Source: Stramenopiles sp. TOSAG23-2 (taxonomy: Eukaryota; Sar). From it: a stretch of DNA of 17,467 bases. Location of the stretch: positions 1-17,467 of the forward strand of contig LT649641.1 in the NCBI GenBank assembly GCA_900128395.1, read 5' to 3'. Below the pieces are notes generated by a model. It did no database searches. It had not been told where the DNA came from and saw only the letters and a list, made by a program, of their open reading frames with translations. Below are positions 1 to 8,122 of the stretch, in pieces; positions within the stretch are counted from its first letter, which is position 1; every line of letters starts with the position of its first letter. Both the position numbers and the translations under genes were made by a program.

Positions 1-505
1 TGTAGTATAAAGTTGGTAGTCTAATTTACATATTTATGTTAGAATACTTAAAACTATAGTATGGAGATTTTTTGTTATTTTCTATAGTAATGAAATTGTT
101 CCCTATGAAGTTTTTTTTCATATATCGAAATAGCACTGTATAAATTAGCATGGACAGAGCACTTTCAACATTTTACTTGTAAAAATTGTGTTTTTCTGCC
201 ATGTTTTCTGTTTTTCATTTCCTATCATATTTATACTTAATATAGTCCTTTTCATATACTCAGTAGATTTGTAGTGTTTTATATATTTGATAGGCCAAAT
301 TAGGTATTTTTTGTACTTGGGAACTCAGCTCGAATATTTTGTTTATTTTTTTTGTTGTTGTGTCATCTTCTGTTGTGGTGGTGGCCCGTCTAATTAATTT
401 CATAATCAGGTGAAAAATAAATATATACATGTGGAATCCCGATACAAAAAGTACATACAGTATCTTAATTAAAAAGTAATAAATAAATCTTCCAGAAAAG
501 AAAAC
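1..505. other. 5' flank of asd, mostly AT-rich non-coding
   Basis: About 500 bases upstream of the first asd start codon. It is AT-rich with short homopolymers. The only coding-like stretch is a 47-codon minus-strand frame (260-403), listed separately. I see no tRNA, repeat array or clear core promoter. The A-rich run just before the start codon is typical of an AT-rich eukaryotic 5' leader. Confidence 0.5.
260..403 (-). CDS. possible small ORF, 47 aa, unknown
   Basis: A minus-strand ATG at 403 opens 47 codons ending in TGA at 260. The peptide begins MKLIRRATTTTEDD and ends YQIYKTLQIY. The stretch at about 360-400 is richer in G and C than its surroundings and reads as a Thr/Asp/Lys-rich segment, which is why it is listed. 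It could be a small gene or last exon diverging from asd, or a chance frame in the leader. No family was recognised. Confidence 0.2.
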   Translation of the reverse strand: MKLIRRATTTTEDDTTTKKINKIFELSSQVQKIPNLAYQIYKTLQIY

Positions 506-735
506 AAAAAAAATGTCTACTTTCGTCGATGTAGGAAAAATAATTGGTGTGGTCGGGGCTACTGGCGCCGTAGGCGCCGAGATGGTTGATGTTTTATCAC
601 GTCGTGATTTTCCTGTCAAGAAAAAAAATGTCTACTTTCGTCGATGTAGGAAAAATAATTGGTGTGGTCGGGGCTACTGGCGCCGTAGGCGCCGAGATGG
701 TTGATGTTTTATCACGTCGTGATTTTCCTGTCAAG
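506..735 (+). repeat. D1: exact 115-bp tandem duplication over the asd start
   Basis: Bases 506-620 are repeated exactly and immediately at 621-735. There is no spacer and no junction overlap (505 c vs 620 g; 621 a vs 736 g). The unit contains the asd start codon and about 36 codons, so ATGs lie at 513 and 628. Because 115 is not a multiple of three, the upstream copy is out of frame with the gene. Only the ATG at 628 opens the full protein. Confidence 0.97.
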
Positions 736-1650
736 GAATTAAAATTATTTGCTTCAAAAAGGTCAGCTGGCAAAAAAATAAGCACGCCGTATGGTGAAAT
801 AGTAATCGAAGAATTTACTGTGGAAAAAGCGAGAGAGATGGATATCGTATTTTTAGCTGTGTCCGGATCCTTTGCTTTAGAATATGCGCGAAAAATAGGT
901 GAACATGATGGACCAGTGGTCATAGATAATTCATCTGCATTTCGCTATGATCCAACCGTATCACTGGTAATTCCTGAAATAAATCCAGAAATGGTAAAAG
1001 GACAAAAATTAATATCAAATCCAAATTGTACCACTGCTATAGCTGCAGTTGCACTTTGGCCTATTCATAAAAAATACGGGTTGAAAAAAGTCATCGTATC
1101 ATCATATCAAGCATCCAGCGGCGCTGGAGCCGAAGGAATGGAAGAGTTGCGTAAAGGAACAAAAGCAATATTAGCAAATGAAAAATGTCCTCAAAAAGTT
1201 TTTGCATATCCATTAGCATTTAATGTAATCCCCCATATTGATAAATTCCTTGAAAATGATTATACAAAAGAGGAAATGAAGGTTGCTTGGGAAACTCGAA
1301 AAATTTTTGGTATTAAAAATGATGATGATTGTAAAATAAGCGTAACAGCTGTACGTGTGCCAACATTACGTGCACATGCAGAAGCAATTACGATCGAAAC
1401 TGTGGAGGATATCTTACCATCTGATGTTCGTGAATTGTTGAAAAATTCACCTGGAGTTGATATTGTAGATGATCCAGCAAAGCTAGAGTATCCAATGCCT
1501 CTAAATGCATCCACCAAATTCAATGTTGAATGTGGCCGTATAAGGCAATCATTAGTGTTTGGAAAGAAAGGACTGGATTTATTTGTATGCGGCGACCAGC
1601 TTTTGAAGGGTGCTGCTTTAAATGCAGTCCAAATTGCCGAAGTACTGTGA
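628..1650 (+). CDS. asd: aspartate-semialdehyde dehydrogenase
   Basis: This enzyme reduces aspartyl phosphate to aspartate semialdehyde with NADPH, the branch point toward lysine, threonine, methionine and isoleucine. The reading from ATG 628 is 340 residues, the usual family length. It has the N-terminal Rossmann loop GATGAVG (residues 15-21), the catalytic cysteine in SNPNCTT (Cys134), QASSGAG (161-167) and the RVPTLRAHAEA motif. In that motif Arg243 and His250 have the seven-residue spacing of the active-site Arg/His pair. The frame can be opened further upstream only through the duplicated start region and a non-ATG codon, so 628 is preferred. An exact duplication also covers the stop codon; the first copy carries the functional TGA. 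The gene converges on the regulator at 2155-3464. Animals lack this enzyme, which argues for a fungal, algal or other protist host. Confidence 0.97.
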   Translation: MSTFVDVGKIIGVVGATGAVGAEMVDVLSRRDFPVKELKLFASKRSAGKKISTPYGEIVIEEFTVEKAREMDIVFLAVSGSFALEYARKIGEHDGPVVIDNSSAFRYDPTVSLVIPEINPEMVKGQKLISNPNCTTAIAAVALWPIHKKYGLKKVIVSSYQASSGAGAEGMEELRKGTKAILANEKCPQKVFAYPLAFNVIPHIDKFLENDYTKEEMKVAWETRKIFGIKNDDDCKISVTAVRVPTLRAHAEAITIETVEDILPSDVRELLKNSPGVDIVDDPAKLEYPMPLNASTKFNVECGRIRQSLVFGKKGLDLFVCGDQLLKGAALNAVQIAEVL

Positions 1651-1818
1651 GTTTTGCAGTTGTATTATATGTTACACTAGGGTGTTTTGATATTGACTGG
1701 ATTTATTTGTATGCGGCGACCAGCTTTTGAAGGGTGCTGCTTTAAATGCAGTCCAAATTGCCGAAGTACTGTGAGTTTTGCAGTTGTATTATATGTTACA
1801 CTAGGGTGTTTTGATATT
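1571..1818 (+). repeat. D2: exact 124-bp tandem duplication over the asd stop
   Basis: Bases 1571-1694 recur exactly at 1695-1818 with no junction overlap (1570 g vs 1694 t; 1695 g vs 1819 c). The unit holds the last 26 codons of asd, the TGA and 44 bases of 3' flank. The second copy is therefore an orphan C-terminal fragment downstream of the true end. Confidence 0.97.
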
Positions 1819-2154
1819 CTCATATTATATATTAATATATTTAATTTAAATATTAATATAATAAAAGAGAATATGATACGATACTAATGTAGATGCATAG
1901 ATGGTTATGATATTAAAAATACGAAAATATCATATGTGCATAATATGATACGTCGTATTTCACATTTTTTACGTATTATTTTGGTGTAAACTATAGTCTT
2001 GAGAAATGTTTATGTGTGATAATATATAAAAAATTACATAAAAAAGTGTTATCATATCCATATTAGCTTAATTACACAGTGATATACGACACACACACAC
2101 ACAAGTTTAAAGTGTTAATATCATCATTCGTATTTATCTATATCAATTAAAAAA
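1651..2154. other. convergent spacer between asd and the nuclear regulator
   Basis: AT-rich 3' flanks of two converging genes. It contains the second copy of the asd tail (to 1818), an AT-only imperfect inverted repeat around 1827-1861, a longer stem at 1917-1960 listed separately, and an AC dinucleotide run near 2088-2102. No further coding region is supported. Confidence 0.6.
1917..1960. repeat. two-part hairpin in a convergent spacer
   Basis: Outer arms AAATACGA (1917-1924) and TCGTATTT (1953-1960) are perfect complements. Inner arms TATCATAT (1928-1935) and ATATGATA (1943-1950) are also perfect, with a 3/2 internal bulge and a 7-base loop. AATATGATACG also occurs upstream at 1870-1880. 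A shared 3'-end or termination structure is possible but unproven. Confidence 0.5.
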
Positions 2155-3464
2155 TCAATCTAATAAAAAAGAAAATAAATCATCATCATCATCCCCTTCT
2201 CCACTAATAATTGCAAAATCATTAGCATTCATATCTGGCGACCCACCAATACTGAGACTATTCGAAGACAATCTATTATGCGCACCAGTATCTGAAAGTT
2301 TTATATTACTATAATTGCTACTATTATTATCGCTAATATTTGATGCATCATTCGGAGTAGAATGATTCATACTACTACTATTAGAATCCGCCATTAAATC
2401 TGCTATGTCAAAATCTTCCCAACTAGAGGAGCTATTCCTAATTTTAGCACCGTTTGGTAATTTTTCATAACCACCATATCTAATAATATTTTCAGCATGA
2501 CGACGCATCATTTCACGATGTAGTTTGTATTGCATTCCAAATTCTTCAGCAGCACCAGATGTAATGGAATCATCAACATTAAATGAATTTCCTCTACTAC
2601 GCTTATTATCATTTGTATGGTCTCCATTGTTATTCATCATGGACCATGGAGAGTTTGTATCATCAAAAATCATTGGCAAATCATTATTATCATCATCGTC
2701 AGCATCAAAAGCGTATTTATTCTCCGTATTGCCTGCTTGTACCGTTGCTCCATACGAAGCCCCATGCCATTTCCTATTGTTTTTATTATTGATGTTTTTT
2801 TTATTAACGCGACGTTTTCTTTTTCTTTGTACATTTTTTTCATTTTTTCTTTTTGAAATCAATTGATCATTATTATTTGTTCCTACCCGTTTCTCTGGTT
2901 CCGGTGGCGGTTCTATTATTGGAATATCTTTTTCAATTTTTGTACATTTTTTTCATTTTTTCTTTTTGAAATCAATTGATCATTATTATTTGTTCCTACC
3001 CGTTTCTCTGGTTCCGGTGGCGGTTCTATTATTGGAATATCTTTTTCAATTAGAACATCATAATTTATTTTTAAAGGGTATTCAGTAAAGTTTGTTGTCA
3101 TACCTGCTTTTGGTACAAATGGGATAACTTCGTAATCTTTTTTAATTTGTTCTTCGCATTTCTGAACAGCTTTTTTGCTTGGACCTTTAAACTCTTCCTT
3201 TAAAACGTCTAAATAAGCATCAATGCCTTCCATTTTCATACTGGGTGGGCAATATTCATAAATGTTTGGTTCTTCTAATAATAACATTTTTATTTTTCTC
3301 CCATCAACATGTTTGATACTCCAATCAAACATTGCCATCAAAAAGCGCATATGGAGTGCATTACTCCACTTAAATCTTTTACTTTTCTTTTTATTAACAG
3401 ATACTGTTGTAGCTTTGCTCGTCTTTTGCTTTTCTGTTGTATTTGCAGGATCACTATTACTCAT
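2155..3464 (-). CDS. putative Myb/GARP-like nuclear regulator (split by a duplication)
   Basis: On the minus strand from ATG 3464 to TGA 2155. An exact 113-bp duplication (2826-3051) breaks the frame. Without one copy the gene is a continuous 398 residues. Residues about 29-95 resemble a Myb-like/GARP helix-turn-helix: KRFKWSNALHMRFLMA matches the W-S/T-x-x-L-H-x-x-F-x-x-A pattern, and a later helix, MEGIDAYLDVLKEE, sits where the third helix would. A basic cluster RKRKRR (176-181) looks like a nuclear localisation signal. The C-terminal half is Asn/Ser/Asp-rich with acidic-hydrophobic patches (WEDFDIADLM, and a DDDDD run followed by LFSFLLD at the end), which resemble activation segments. 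The predicted role is DNA-binding transcription regulation, inferred from motifs. The insert within the putative domain is unusual, so the family call is tentative while the gene itself is well supported. Confidence 0.65.
2826..3051 (+). repeat. D3: exact 113-bp tandem duplication inside a coding region
   Basis: Bases 2826-2938 repeat exactly at 2939-3051 with no junction overlap (2825 c vs 2938 t; 2939 t vs 3052 a). The unit is internal to the minus-strand regulator and shifts its frame. The CDS span is 1310 bases with it and 1197 (399 codons) without one copy, so one unit accounts for the whole break. Confidence 0.97.
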
Positions 3465-3558
3465 TTTCAAAACTTTATAAATATGCCTATTTACAGGCGT
3501 ACGAATAATCAAAAATACGTTGGTAAAAAGTATTCAATCTGAATTATAGTTAGCTAAC

Positions 3559-3772
3559 AATGTAGTGATTGAATTGATTATATTTAAATTAAATCTTGAC
3601 AATATATAGACGACATAAATTGTTAATCCTGATAGATATGTTCAACAAAACACCACCATATTACAAATGTAGTGATTGAATTGATTATATTTAAATTAAA
3701 TCTTGACAATATATAGACGACATAAATTGTTAATCCTGATAGATATGTTCAACAAAACACCACCATATTACA
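3559..3772 (+). repeat. D4: exact 107-bp tandem duplication, non-coding
   Basis: Bases 3559-3665 repeat at 3666-3772. The match runs 3 bases further (aat), so the junction position is ambiguous by 3 bp. The unit lies about 100 bp upstream of the minus-strand regulator and disrupts no frame. Confidence 0.96.
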
Positions 3773-3875
3773 AATATAAATTAAAATACCCACACTATTT
3801 TGATGGGCCACACACACGTTTTGTACATACCAAGATTCATTTTTATCCTCTCAAATGCCACACGCAGGACACAGG

Positions 3876-3893
3876 CTTGGCTGGCCAGGCAAG
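3876..3893. promoter_or_regulatory. GC-rich near-palindrome, possible factor site
   Basis: CTTGGCTGGCCAGGCAAG is a palindrome apart from one mismatched pair, centred on CTGGCCAG, in otherwise AT-rich non-coding DNA upstream of the minus-strand regulator. Similar TGGCCAG and TGCCAG...CTGGCA sites occur in the divergent spacer at 12835-12894. A protein-binding site is inferred only from symmetry and recurrence. Confidence 0.3.
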
Positions 3894-4001
3894 TATGATT
3901 TTAGTATACTACTAATCATATAGAAAGCACAAAACACAACACAACACACAAACAAAAAATTTTAATTTTACCAGTTTTTTAGCACTTTATACAGTGCTAC
4001 A

Positions 4002-4097
4002 TCTTACGCAAGGAGAAAAAAGCCAAATCCCCCATACTTTTAATAGTTGCTGTGTTCATGCTAAATAAATAACACTATACAGTATGGGAAAATGTGA
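4002..4097 (+). repeat. left 96-bp terminal inverted repeat
   Basis: Starts TCTTACGCAAGGAG and ends GGGAAAATGTGA. It is identical over all 96 bases to the reverse complement of 5377-5472. The first mismatches are a4001 against c5473 and c4098 against t5376. Confidence 0.95.
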
Positions 4098-4419
4098 CGA
4101 ATTAAAATTTTGCAAAAAAAAGCGAAGTGGTAATGAATCTATCGATAATAATATACTATCGATATATACCGAAAAGATTTTTGTTATATACATATTTACA
4201 TTCGTTCATTACCTTTACTGAATAGAAAAAGAATTCGTTAATGAAAGACAAACAGCAATAGTTGTTTATTATCTGTAAAAAATTATCATATTGTAAAGAG
4301 TGAAAAGACCATTCATAAATTTTATTTATATATATATAATAATAAGACTTTTATATTATATATCATATATTATATACATCAATACGTACAACCAGACCCG
4401 AACATTTGACGAGCATTAG

Positions 4420-4693
4420 ATGCGCGTGATAATGACCTCGAACTATTCAAAAAGTAAAAGAGGCAAAAACAATACAAGTGCAGGTAGAGTAGTAAAGAAA
4501 GCAAAGACAAATAATAATGCAAAGACAACAAAACCAAAAGCATTAGAGAATAAGCACAAAAAAAACAATACTACGAGTATTAGAAGAAAAAGGAATTCAA
4601 TATTGTATTGATATAACCAACCAGTTAAACGGAGATAATATCGATGAAAGAAGTGTTTTAGATCTAATTGAAAAATATAATACTATAATATAA
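4420..4693 (+). pseudogene. broken K/N-rich reading frame inside the element
   Basis: ATG 4420 (a second ATG, 4432, is in frame) opens 63 codons of a lysine/asparagine-rich peptide, MTSNYSKSKRGKNNTSAG onward, ending at 4611. A different frame (+1) opens across the same region and reads on to TAA at 4693 with a more globular composition (VLEEKGIQYCIDITNQ, then LIEKYNTII). An A8 run at 4558-4565 is the natural place for a one-base slip linking the two. It may be a decayed transposon protein, a captured host fragment, or chance. A competing 59-codon minus-strand frame (4597-4776, starting MSSSSSNSEEKNDD) overlaps it. No family was recognised. Confidence 0.3.
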
Positions 4694-4845
4694 CTTAAAT
4701 CCTCAAATAGTTTACTTCTCAAGTTTTCAATATTATCATCATTCTTTTCCTCGCTGTTGCTACTACTACTGCTCATATTCTTGTTAATATTACTATATGA
4801 TCAGATACATTGTATTCCCGTTTGTGATGTATAAATAGCTCTTTT

Positions 4846-4902
4846 TAAAAAAAATGAAAAAAAAAAAAATTGAAAAAAACCAAAAATTGAAAAAAAAAAA
4901 AA
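4846..4902 (+). repeat. A-rich tract inside the element
   Basis: Almost pure adenine interrupted by TTG and CC, with repeated TTGAAAAAAA-type units. It follows a TATAAATAG box-like sequence at 4831-4839. It is likely low-complexity sequence; a retroposed poly(A) tail is not indicated because TTG interruptions recur. Confidence 0.5.
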
Positions 4903-5376
4903 CTGTCTGATGAACCGTGTAAATATTTTTTCAAAACAGAGATGTAATAATATAAAACTATTTGAGAGACCCAATTACACCGTTTATAAAGGTTTAGGGT
5001 GATTTTTTTCTCAAATCGCTTCGGTCAAAAAGCAGGTCAATAAGATACTCTTCTCAAAGCCGTTCTTTTGTGGTGAATGTAGCAAAATACGTAATTAACT
5101 TTAATATACAAATTAAAAAAAACTAACAGATGAATCTACTTCAAACAAAGATGCTTATGAAAATATTATTACAAAATAAATATATGGTTCAAGTTAGATA
5201 TTTATATCTTTAAAAATACGATCTTGGTGTAAGATTGTAAAATAGTAACCAAACGTATCTTTTATATTAATTAATGTTTTTTATGATATTAAAAAAAATT
5301 ATATATAAACGGTATAATTTACGGAGCGAAAAATGATAAGGTTCGCGGAAAAATCGAAGCGATTTTCGGACAAAAA

Positions 5377-5472
5377 TCACATTTTCCCATACTGTATAGT
5401 GTTATTTATTTAGCATGAACACAGCAACTATTAAAAGTATGGGGGATTTGGCTTTTTTCTCCTTGCGTAAGA
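5377..5472 (-). repeat. right 96-bp terminal inverted repeat
   Basis: Exact reverse complement of 4002-4097, checked base by base. Immediately inside lies AAAATCGAAGCGATTTT (5350-5366), a near-palindrome. Related ATCGCTTCG occurs near 5016-5024 and AGCGAAG near 4131, possibly subterminal repeats. Confidence 0.95.
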
Positions 5473-5480
5473 CTTTACTG

Positions 5481-5820
5481 TGGTTTACACTTTTGCCTTC
5501 TCTCTGGTGCTTTTTTTGCAAAAAGGAGGTGCTTTTTTCTTCAACTACGAATATTATATTTGATGTCCGATCTTTTTAAACGTATTAGCTACAGTATACA
5601 GGTCATGTGTATATATAGAAAAAATATAACAATAAGAAAAACAAACAAGTATTATATATATTAGTGTCCTATAAGATTGATAAGTATTTACAGTGCCAAG
5701 ATGAATTTTTGTGATGGAGATGAAAAGTGTATATATAGAAAAAATATAACAATAAGAAAAACAAACAAGTATTATATATATTAGTGTCCTATAAGATTGA
5801 TAAGTATTTACAGTGCCAAG
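5481..5820. other. upstream region of the SET gene
   Basis: 340 non-coding bases between the element and the SET start codon, containing the first copy of duplication D5. TATATATAGAA at 5609-5619, and its copy at 5729-5739, could be a TATA-like element. Nothing else is supported. Confidence 0.5.
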
Positions 5821-5846
5821 ATGAATTTTTGTGATGGAGATGAAAA
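5607..5846 (+). repeat. D5: exact 120-bp tandem duplication over the SET start
   Basis: Bases 5607-5726 repeat exactly at 5727-5846 with no junction overlap (5606 t vs 5726 a; 5727 g vs 5847 t). The unit includes the start ATG and eight more codons. The upstream ATG at 5701 runs into a stop within the second copy, so 5821 is the functional start. Confidence 0.97.
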
Positions 5847-6507
5847 TCCACAAATTGATAAAAGTCCTATAACATACGAAACATGTATAAATTACTTGGA
5901 AGAATTAGATATTTGGTTGAACACTGGGCAAAAACCCTCAAAGCTATATTATAAAGAGGACCAACATATTGTACAAATGGAAGAACAAGAGATGTATGGA
6001 GAGGCTGTAATTGCGTTGAAGAATCGATGTGAAATTATTCGACAATTGGTCTGGTCTATTATGCCTGCACCACCACTTGATGAACATCTTACAGTTAAAC
6101 CATCATGGCTGGGCGGTAATAGTGGCCAAGGCCTGTTTGTAAATAAAAAAATTGAAAAAAATGAAGTAATTTGCCTATATACTGGTCAGCTACATTCATT
6201 AAAAACGTCAACCAGGTTAGAAGATCGTTCCTATTTAAATCAAGTCTCGGATAATTTATTTGTAGATCCTAGACCATGCCCAAAGATTAAAGCGAGGTAT
6301 GTCAATGATTGTATTAATCCAAATGGCCATAACTGTTATTACAAAAGCAACTTGAAGAAGCGTTGTGTCGAAGTCCGTGCTTTGCGCGATATCCATAAAA
6401 ATGAAGAATTATTCGTTTCATATGGAAAACAATATTGGGAACAAGCACCATTTTCTCCAATTGTCTTATGTGATGAAAAGTTGAAATTATTATTAGGATC
6501 TTTATAA
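5821..6507 (+). CDS. SET-domain protein methyltransferase
   Basis: A 228-residue protein. Residues about 92-206 form a compact SET domain: GGNSGQGLFVNKKI (98-111, cofactor-binding turn), ICLYTG (117-122), ARYVNDCINPNGHN (158-171) and EELFVSYGKQYW (195-206). SET proteins transfer methyl from S-adenosylmethionine to lysine in histones or other proteins. The usual NHSCxPN core is represented by ND-C-INPN, so the His-Ser pair is missing. There are no pre-SET or post-SET cysteine clusters. Residues 1-90 are helical and unrecognised. The substrate cannot be inferred. The start at 5821 follows GCCAAG and is the first in-frame ATG. Exact duplications span both the start and the stop; the first copy at the 3' end provides the TAA. 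Confidence 0.88.
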   Translation: MNFCDGDENPQIDKSPITYETCINYLEELDIWLNTGQKPSKLYYKEDQHIVQMEEQEMYGEAVIALKNRCEIIRQLVWSIMPAPPLDEHLTVKPSWLGGNSGQGLFVNKKIEKNEVICLYTGQLHSLKTSTRLEDRSYLNQVSDNLFVDPRPCPKIKARYVNDCINPNGHNCYYKSNLKKRCVEVRALRDIHKNEELFVSYGKQYWEQAPFSPIVLCDEKLKLLLGSL

Positions 6508-6694
6508 TGTAGATGACAATAGGAATTGTCATGAGTAGAAAAAATATAAAAAAAGTTAGAAAATTTGGGAACAAGCACCATTTTCTCCAATTGTCTTATG
6601 TGATGAAAAGTTGAAATTATTATTAGGATCTTTATAATGTAGATGACAATAGGAATTGTCATGAGTAGAAAAAATATAAAAAAAGTTAGAAAAT
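6435..6694 (+). repeat. D6: exact 130-bp tandem duplication over the SET stop
   Basis: Bases 6435-6564 repeat exactly at 6565-6694 with no junction overlap (6434 a vs 6564 t; 6565 t vs 6695 a). The unit carries the last 23 codons, the TAA at 6505-6507 and 57 bases of 3' flank. The second copy is an orphan gene tail. Confidence 0.97.
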
Positions 6695-6966
6695 ATACAC
6701 GTTCTTAATGCTTATATACACACCGTATATCACAAAATATAATATATTAAAAATAATTCTCTTATGATATTTATAATTTAAAGATTTTATTTACAACTCA
6801 TAATCTTATATTCACTATATATGTGTAATAATCAAAATATAATATATTATACAACAAATTTATTTTTCTATATAAAAATCCAAGAGAAAATATTTTATTT
6901 TCCCCCTATAATTTAATATATTTGGATCTGTAATTGAATTTTTACCACTGCTGGAAATAAAATTAT
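6508..6966. other. convergent spacer between the SET and ARM-like genes
   Basis: The first 187 bases belong to D6. The remainder is very AT-rich and holds a 17-bp direct repeat, CAAAATATAATATATTA, at 6733-6749 and 6833-6849, exactly 100 bases apart. No gene is supported. Confidence 0.5.
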
Positions 6967-7598
6967 CTATGCCAAAGATGATAATTGTGATATACACATT
7001 TTTATAGCTCTTACACAATCTTTTTCTTGTTGGTATTTAAACCGTTTTTGGTGTATTGAATCGACAAATTTCATTTTTTGCATCATACGCCGTGTTGGTG
7101 TATGGAATGCTAATCGTTCACAAATTTGACATATTAAGATGAAAAACTCGGGCGAGTATGAATCGCCGAAAATATTAATAACTTTTTGTAAATTTATTAA
7201 AAATTTTCCACCTCCACCAAATTTAACAACATTACTTTGTTTCTTCAATAAGTAAAATAGCACTTTATAAACGATTTCAATCAAATAAACTTGTTTTGTA
7301 TGAATATGCAAACATTGGATCACATTATTTATACCATCGCGATTTTCAATAATTATAACATTTCTTGGATGATTTGGACAGAACAAAGATAAACAGCGGA
7401 AAGATTCAATAGTACAGCATTCATCGTACACATGAATTTTATTATATTTCAACAAAAGACTAATACCTCGATTTTCCATGAAATTCTTCACTATTGTAAA
7501 GCGAAATTAGAAACTTCGATTAATTTTCGTCTTACTGCACTCCATCTTTTCAATATAGTATCGTTTACAAATGTATCCAACTCATATGATGACGACAT
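6967..7598 (-). CDS. ARM-repeat-like protein, apparently frameshifted near its N terminus
   Basis: A minus-strand gene read in two frames. ATG 7598 opens 35 codons (MSSSYELDTFVNDTILKRW...) to a TAG at 7491. The adjacent frame then runs from about 7506 to TAG 6967, beginning TIVKNFMENRGISLLLKYN. One extra base within 7491-7506, for example in the TTT run, would give a single protein of 210 residues. The helical pattern, with GISLLLKY, CCTIESFRCLSLFC and DGINNVIQCLHIH, resembles armadillo-type repeats. That assignment is by pattern only. Alternatives are a start at the in-frame ATG 7479 (about 170 residues), a short intron with a poor donor, or a decayed gene. It converges on the SET gene and diverges from the CAP-Gly gene. 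No tandem duplication explains this break. Confidence 0.5.
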
Positions 7599-8122
7599 GA
7601 TTTTTAGGTGACAGAACAAATATGTAGAGCTACCTGCTTTGCATGGAGTTTTTCCACGCTCCGTATATCTTCGATGTATATACTGTATTGTTTTGATTTT
7701 CTATTCCGAAGGTCCTTGTAATTATAATTAGAATAATATGGTTGACTTTCGAATAGATTTATTTGGAAATCTGGAAATCCCTTAAAAAGAGCGATGCCAC
7801 TAATTATTCCTGGTATTCTTCTGGTATTCCTGGTAATATTCGATCTCTCCTCCCAAAAAAAAAAACTTCTTCTTCTGTAACTGCACCACTTATTATTATG
7901 TGCTTATTTTATAGAATTATATATACACTATTTATTGTTCATGTGGTTTGTAAAAAAGAAATCATAATTAAAATAATACTGTTTTTGATTTGAAATAGTA
8001 TAATTACTATTATTTGCAATTGAAATATTGTTATTAATAATATCTTATTATCAATTGGTTCAATTATTTTTCTTGTTATTAAGATCATTATATATTTTTT
8101 ATTTTATTATAAATAATTAAAT
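7599..8122. other. divergent spacer between the ARM-like and CAP-Gly genes
   Basis: About 520 bases upstream of both genes. It is AT-rich, with a small CTGGTATTC-type direct repeat near 7810-7835 and an A10 run at 7856-7865. A 76-codon frame here lacks an ATG start and protein-like composition. I see no conserved regulatory motif. Confidence 0.5.

Larger units (their letters stand above)
3465..3991. other. upstream region of the nuclear regulator
   Basis: A non-coding stretch between the regulator start and the inverted-repeat element. It contains duplication D4, a GC-rich near-palindrome at 3876-3893, AC-rich low-complexity sequence around 3925-3955, and a small perfect inverted repeat TAGCACT/AGTGCTA (3980-3999) overlapping the element edge. 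A 70-codon frame across D4 is not credible as a gene. Confidence 0.5.
3992..5480. mobile_element. non-autonomous DNA transposon with 96-bp perfect TIRs
   Basis: Bases 4002-4097 are the exact reverse complement of 5377-5472. The arms flank 1279 bases that encode no intact transposase. Just outside the perfect arms both ends run into CAGT (left 3992-3995; right reads ACTG at 5477-5480). The left CAGT is preceded by TA, and the right end is followed by TG rather than TA. CAGT termini beside TA are typical of the Tc1/mariner-pogo group, so I infer a MITE-like or gene-fragment-carrying relative with one mutated target base. The length difference between the arm and CAGT at the two ends leaves the exact boundaries uncertain. 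The element sits in the divergent spacer between the regulator and the SET gene. Identical arms imply recent insertion or gene conversion, or a real or artefactual foldback. Confidence 0.7.

Noticed and set aside
1530-1887. Overlapping plus-strand frames downstream of asd
   Set aside because: They are out-of-frame readings of the duplicated asd tail and share the same peptide because of D2.
3703-3915. 70-codon plus-strand frame upstream of the regulator
   Set aside because: It starts inside duplication D4 and has no recognisable domain or coding-like composition.
4988-4998. Telomere-like GGTTTAGGG
   Set aside because: A single occurrence inside the element with no tandem array.
7489-7506. 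Programmed ribosomal frameshift in the ARM-like gene
   Set aside because: The sequence around the switch (GCTTTACAATAG) is not a standard slippery heptamer, and no downstream structure is evident. An error or mutation is simpler.
7763-7993. 76-codon plus-strand frame in the divergent spacer
   Set aside because: It begins at a non-ATG codon, crosses an A10 run and ends in AT-driven hydrophobic residues.
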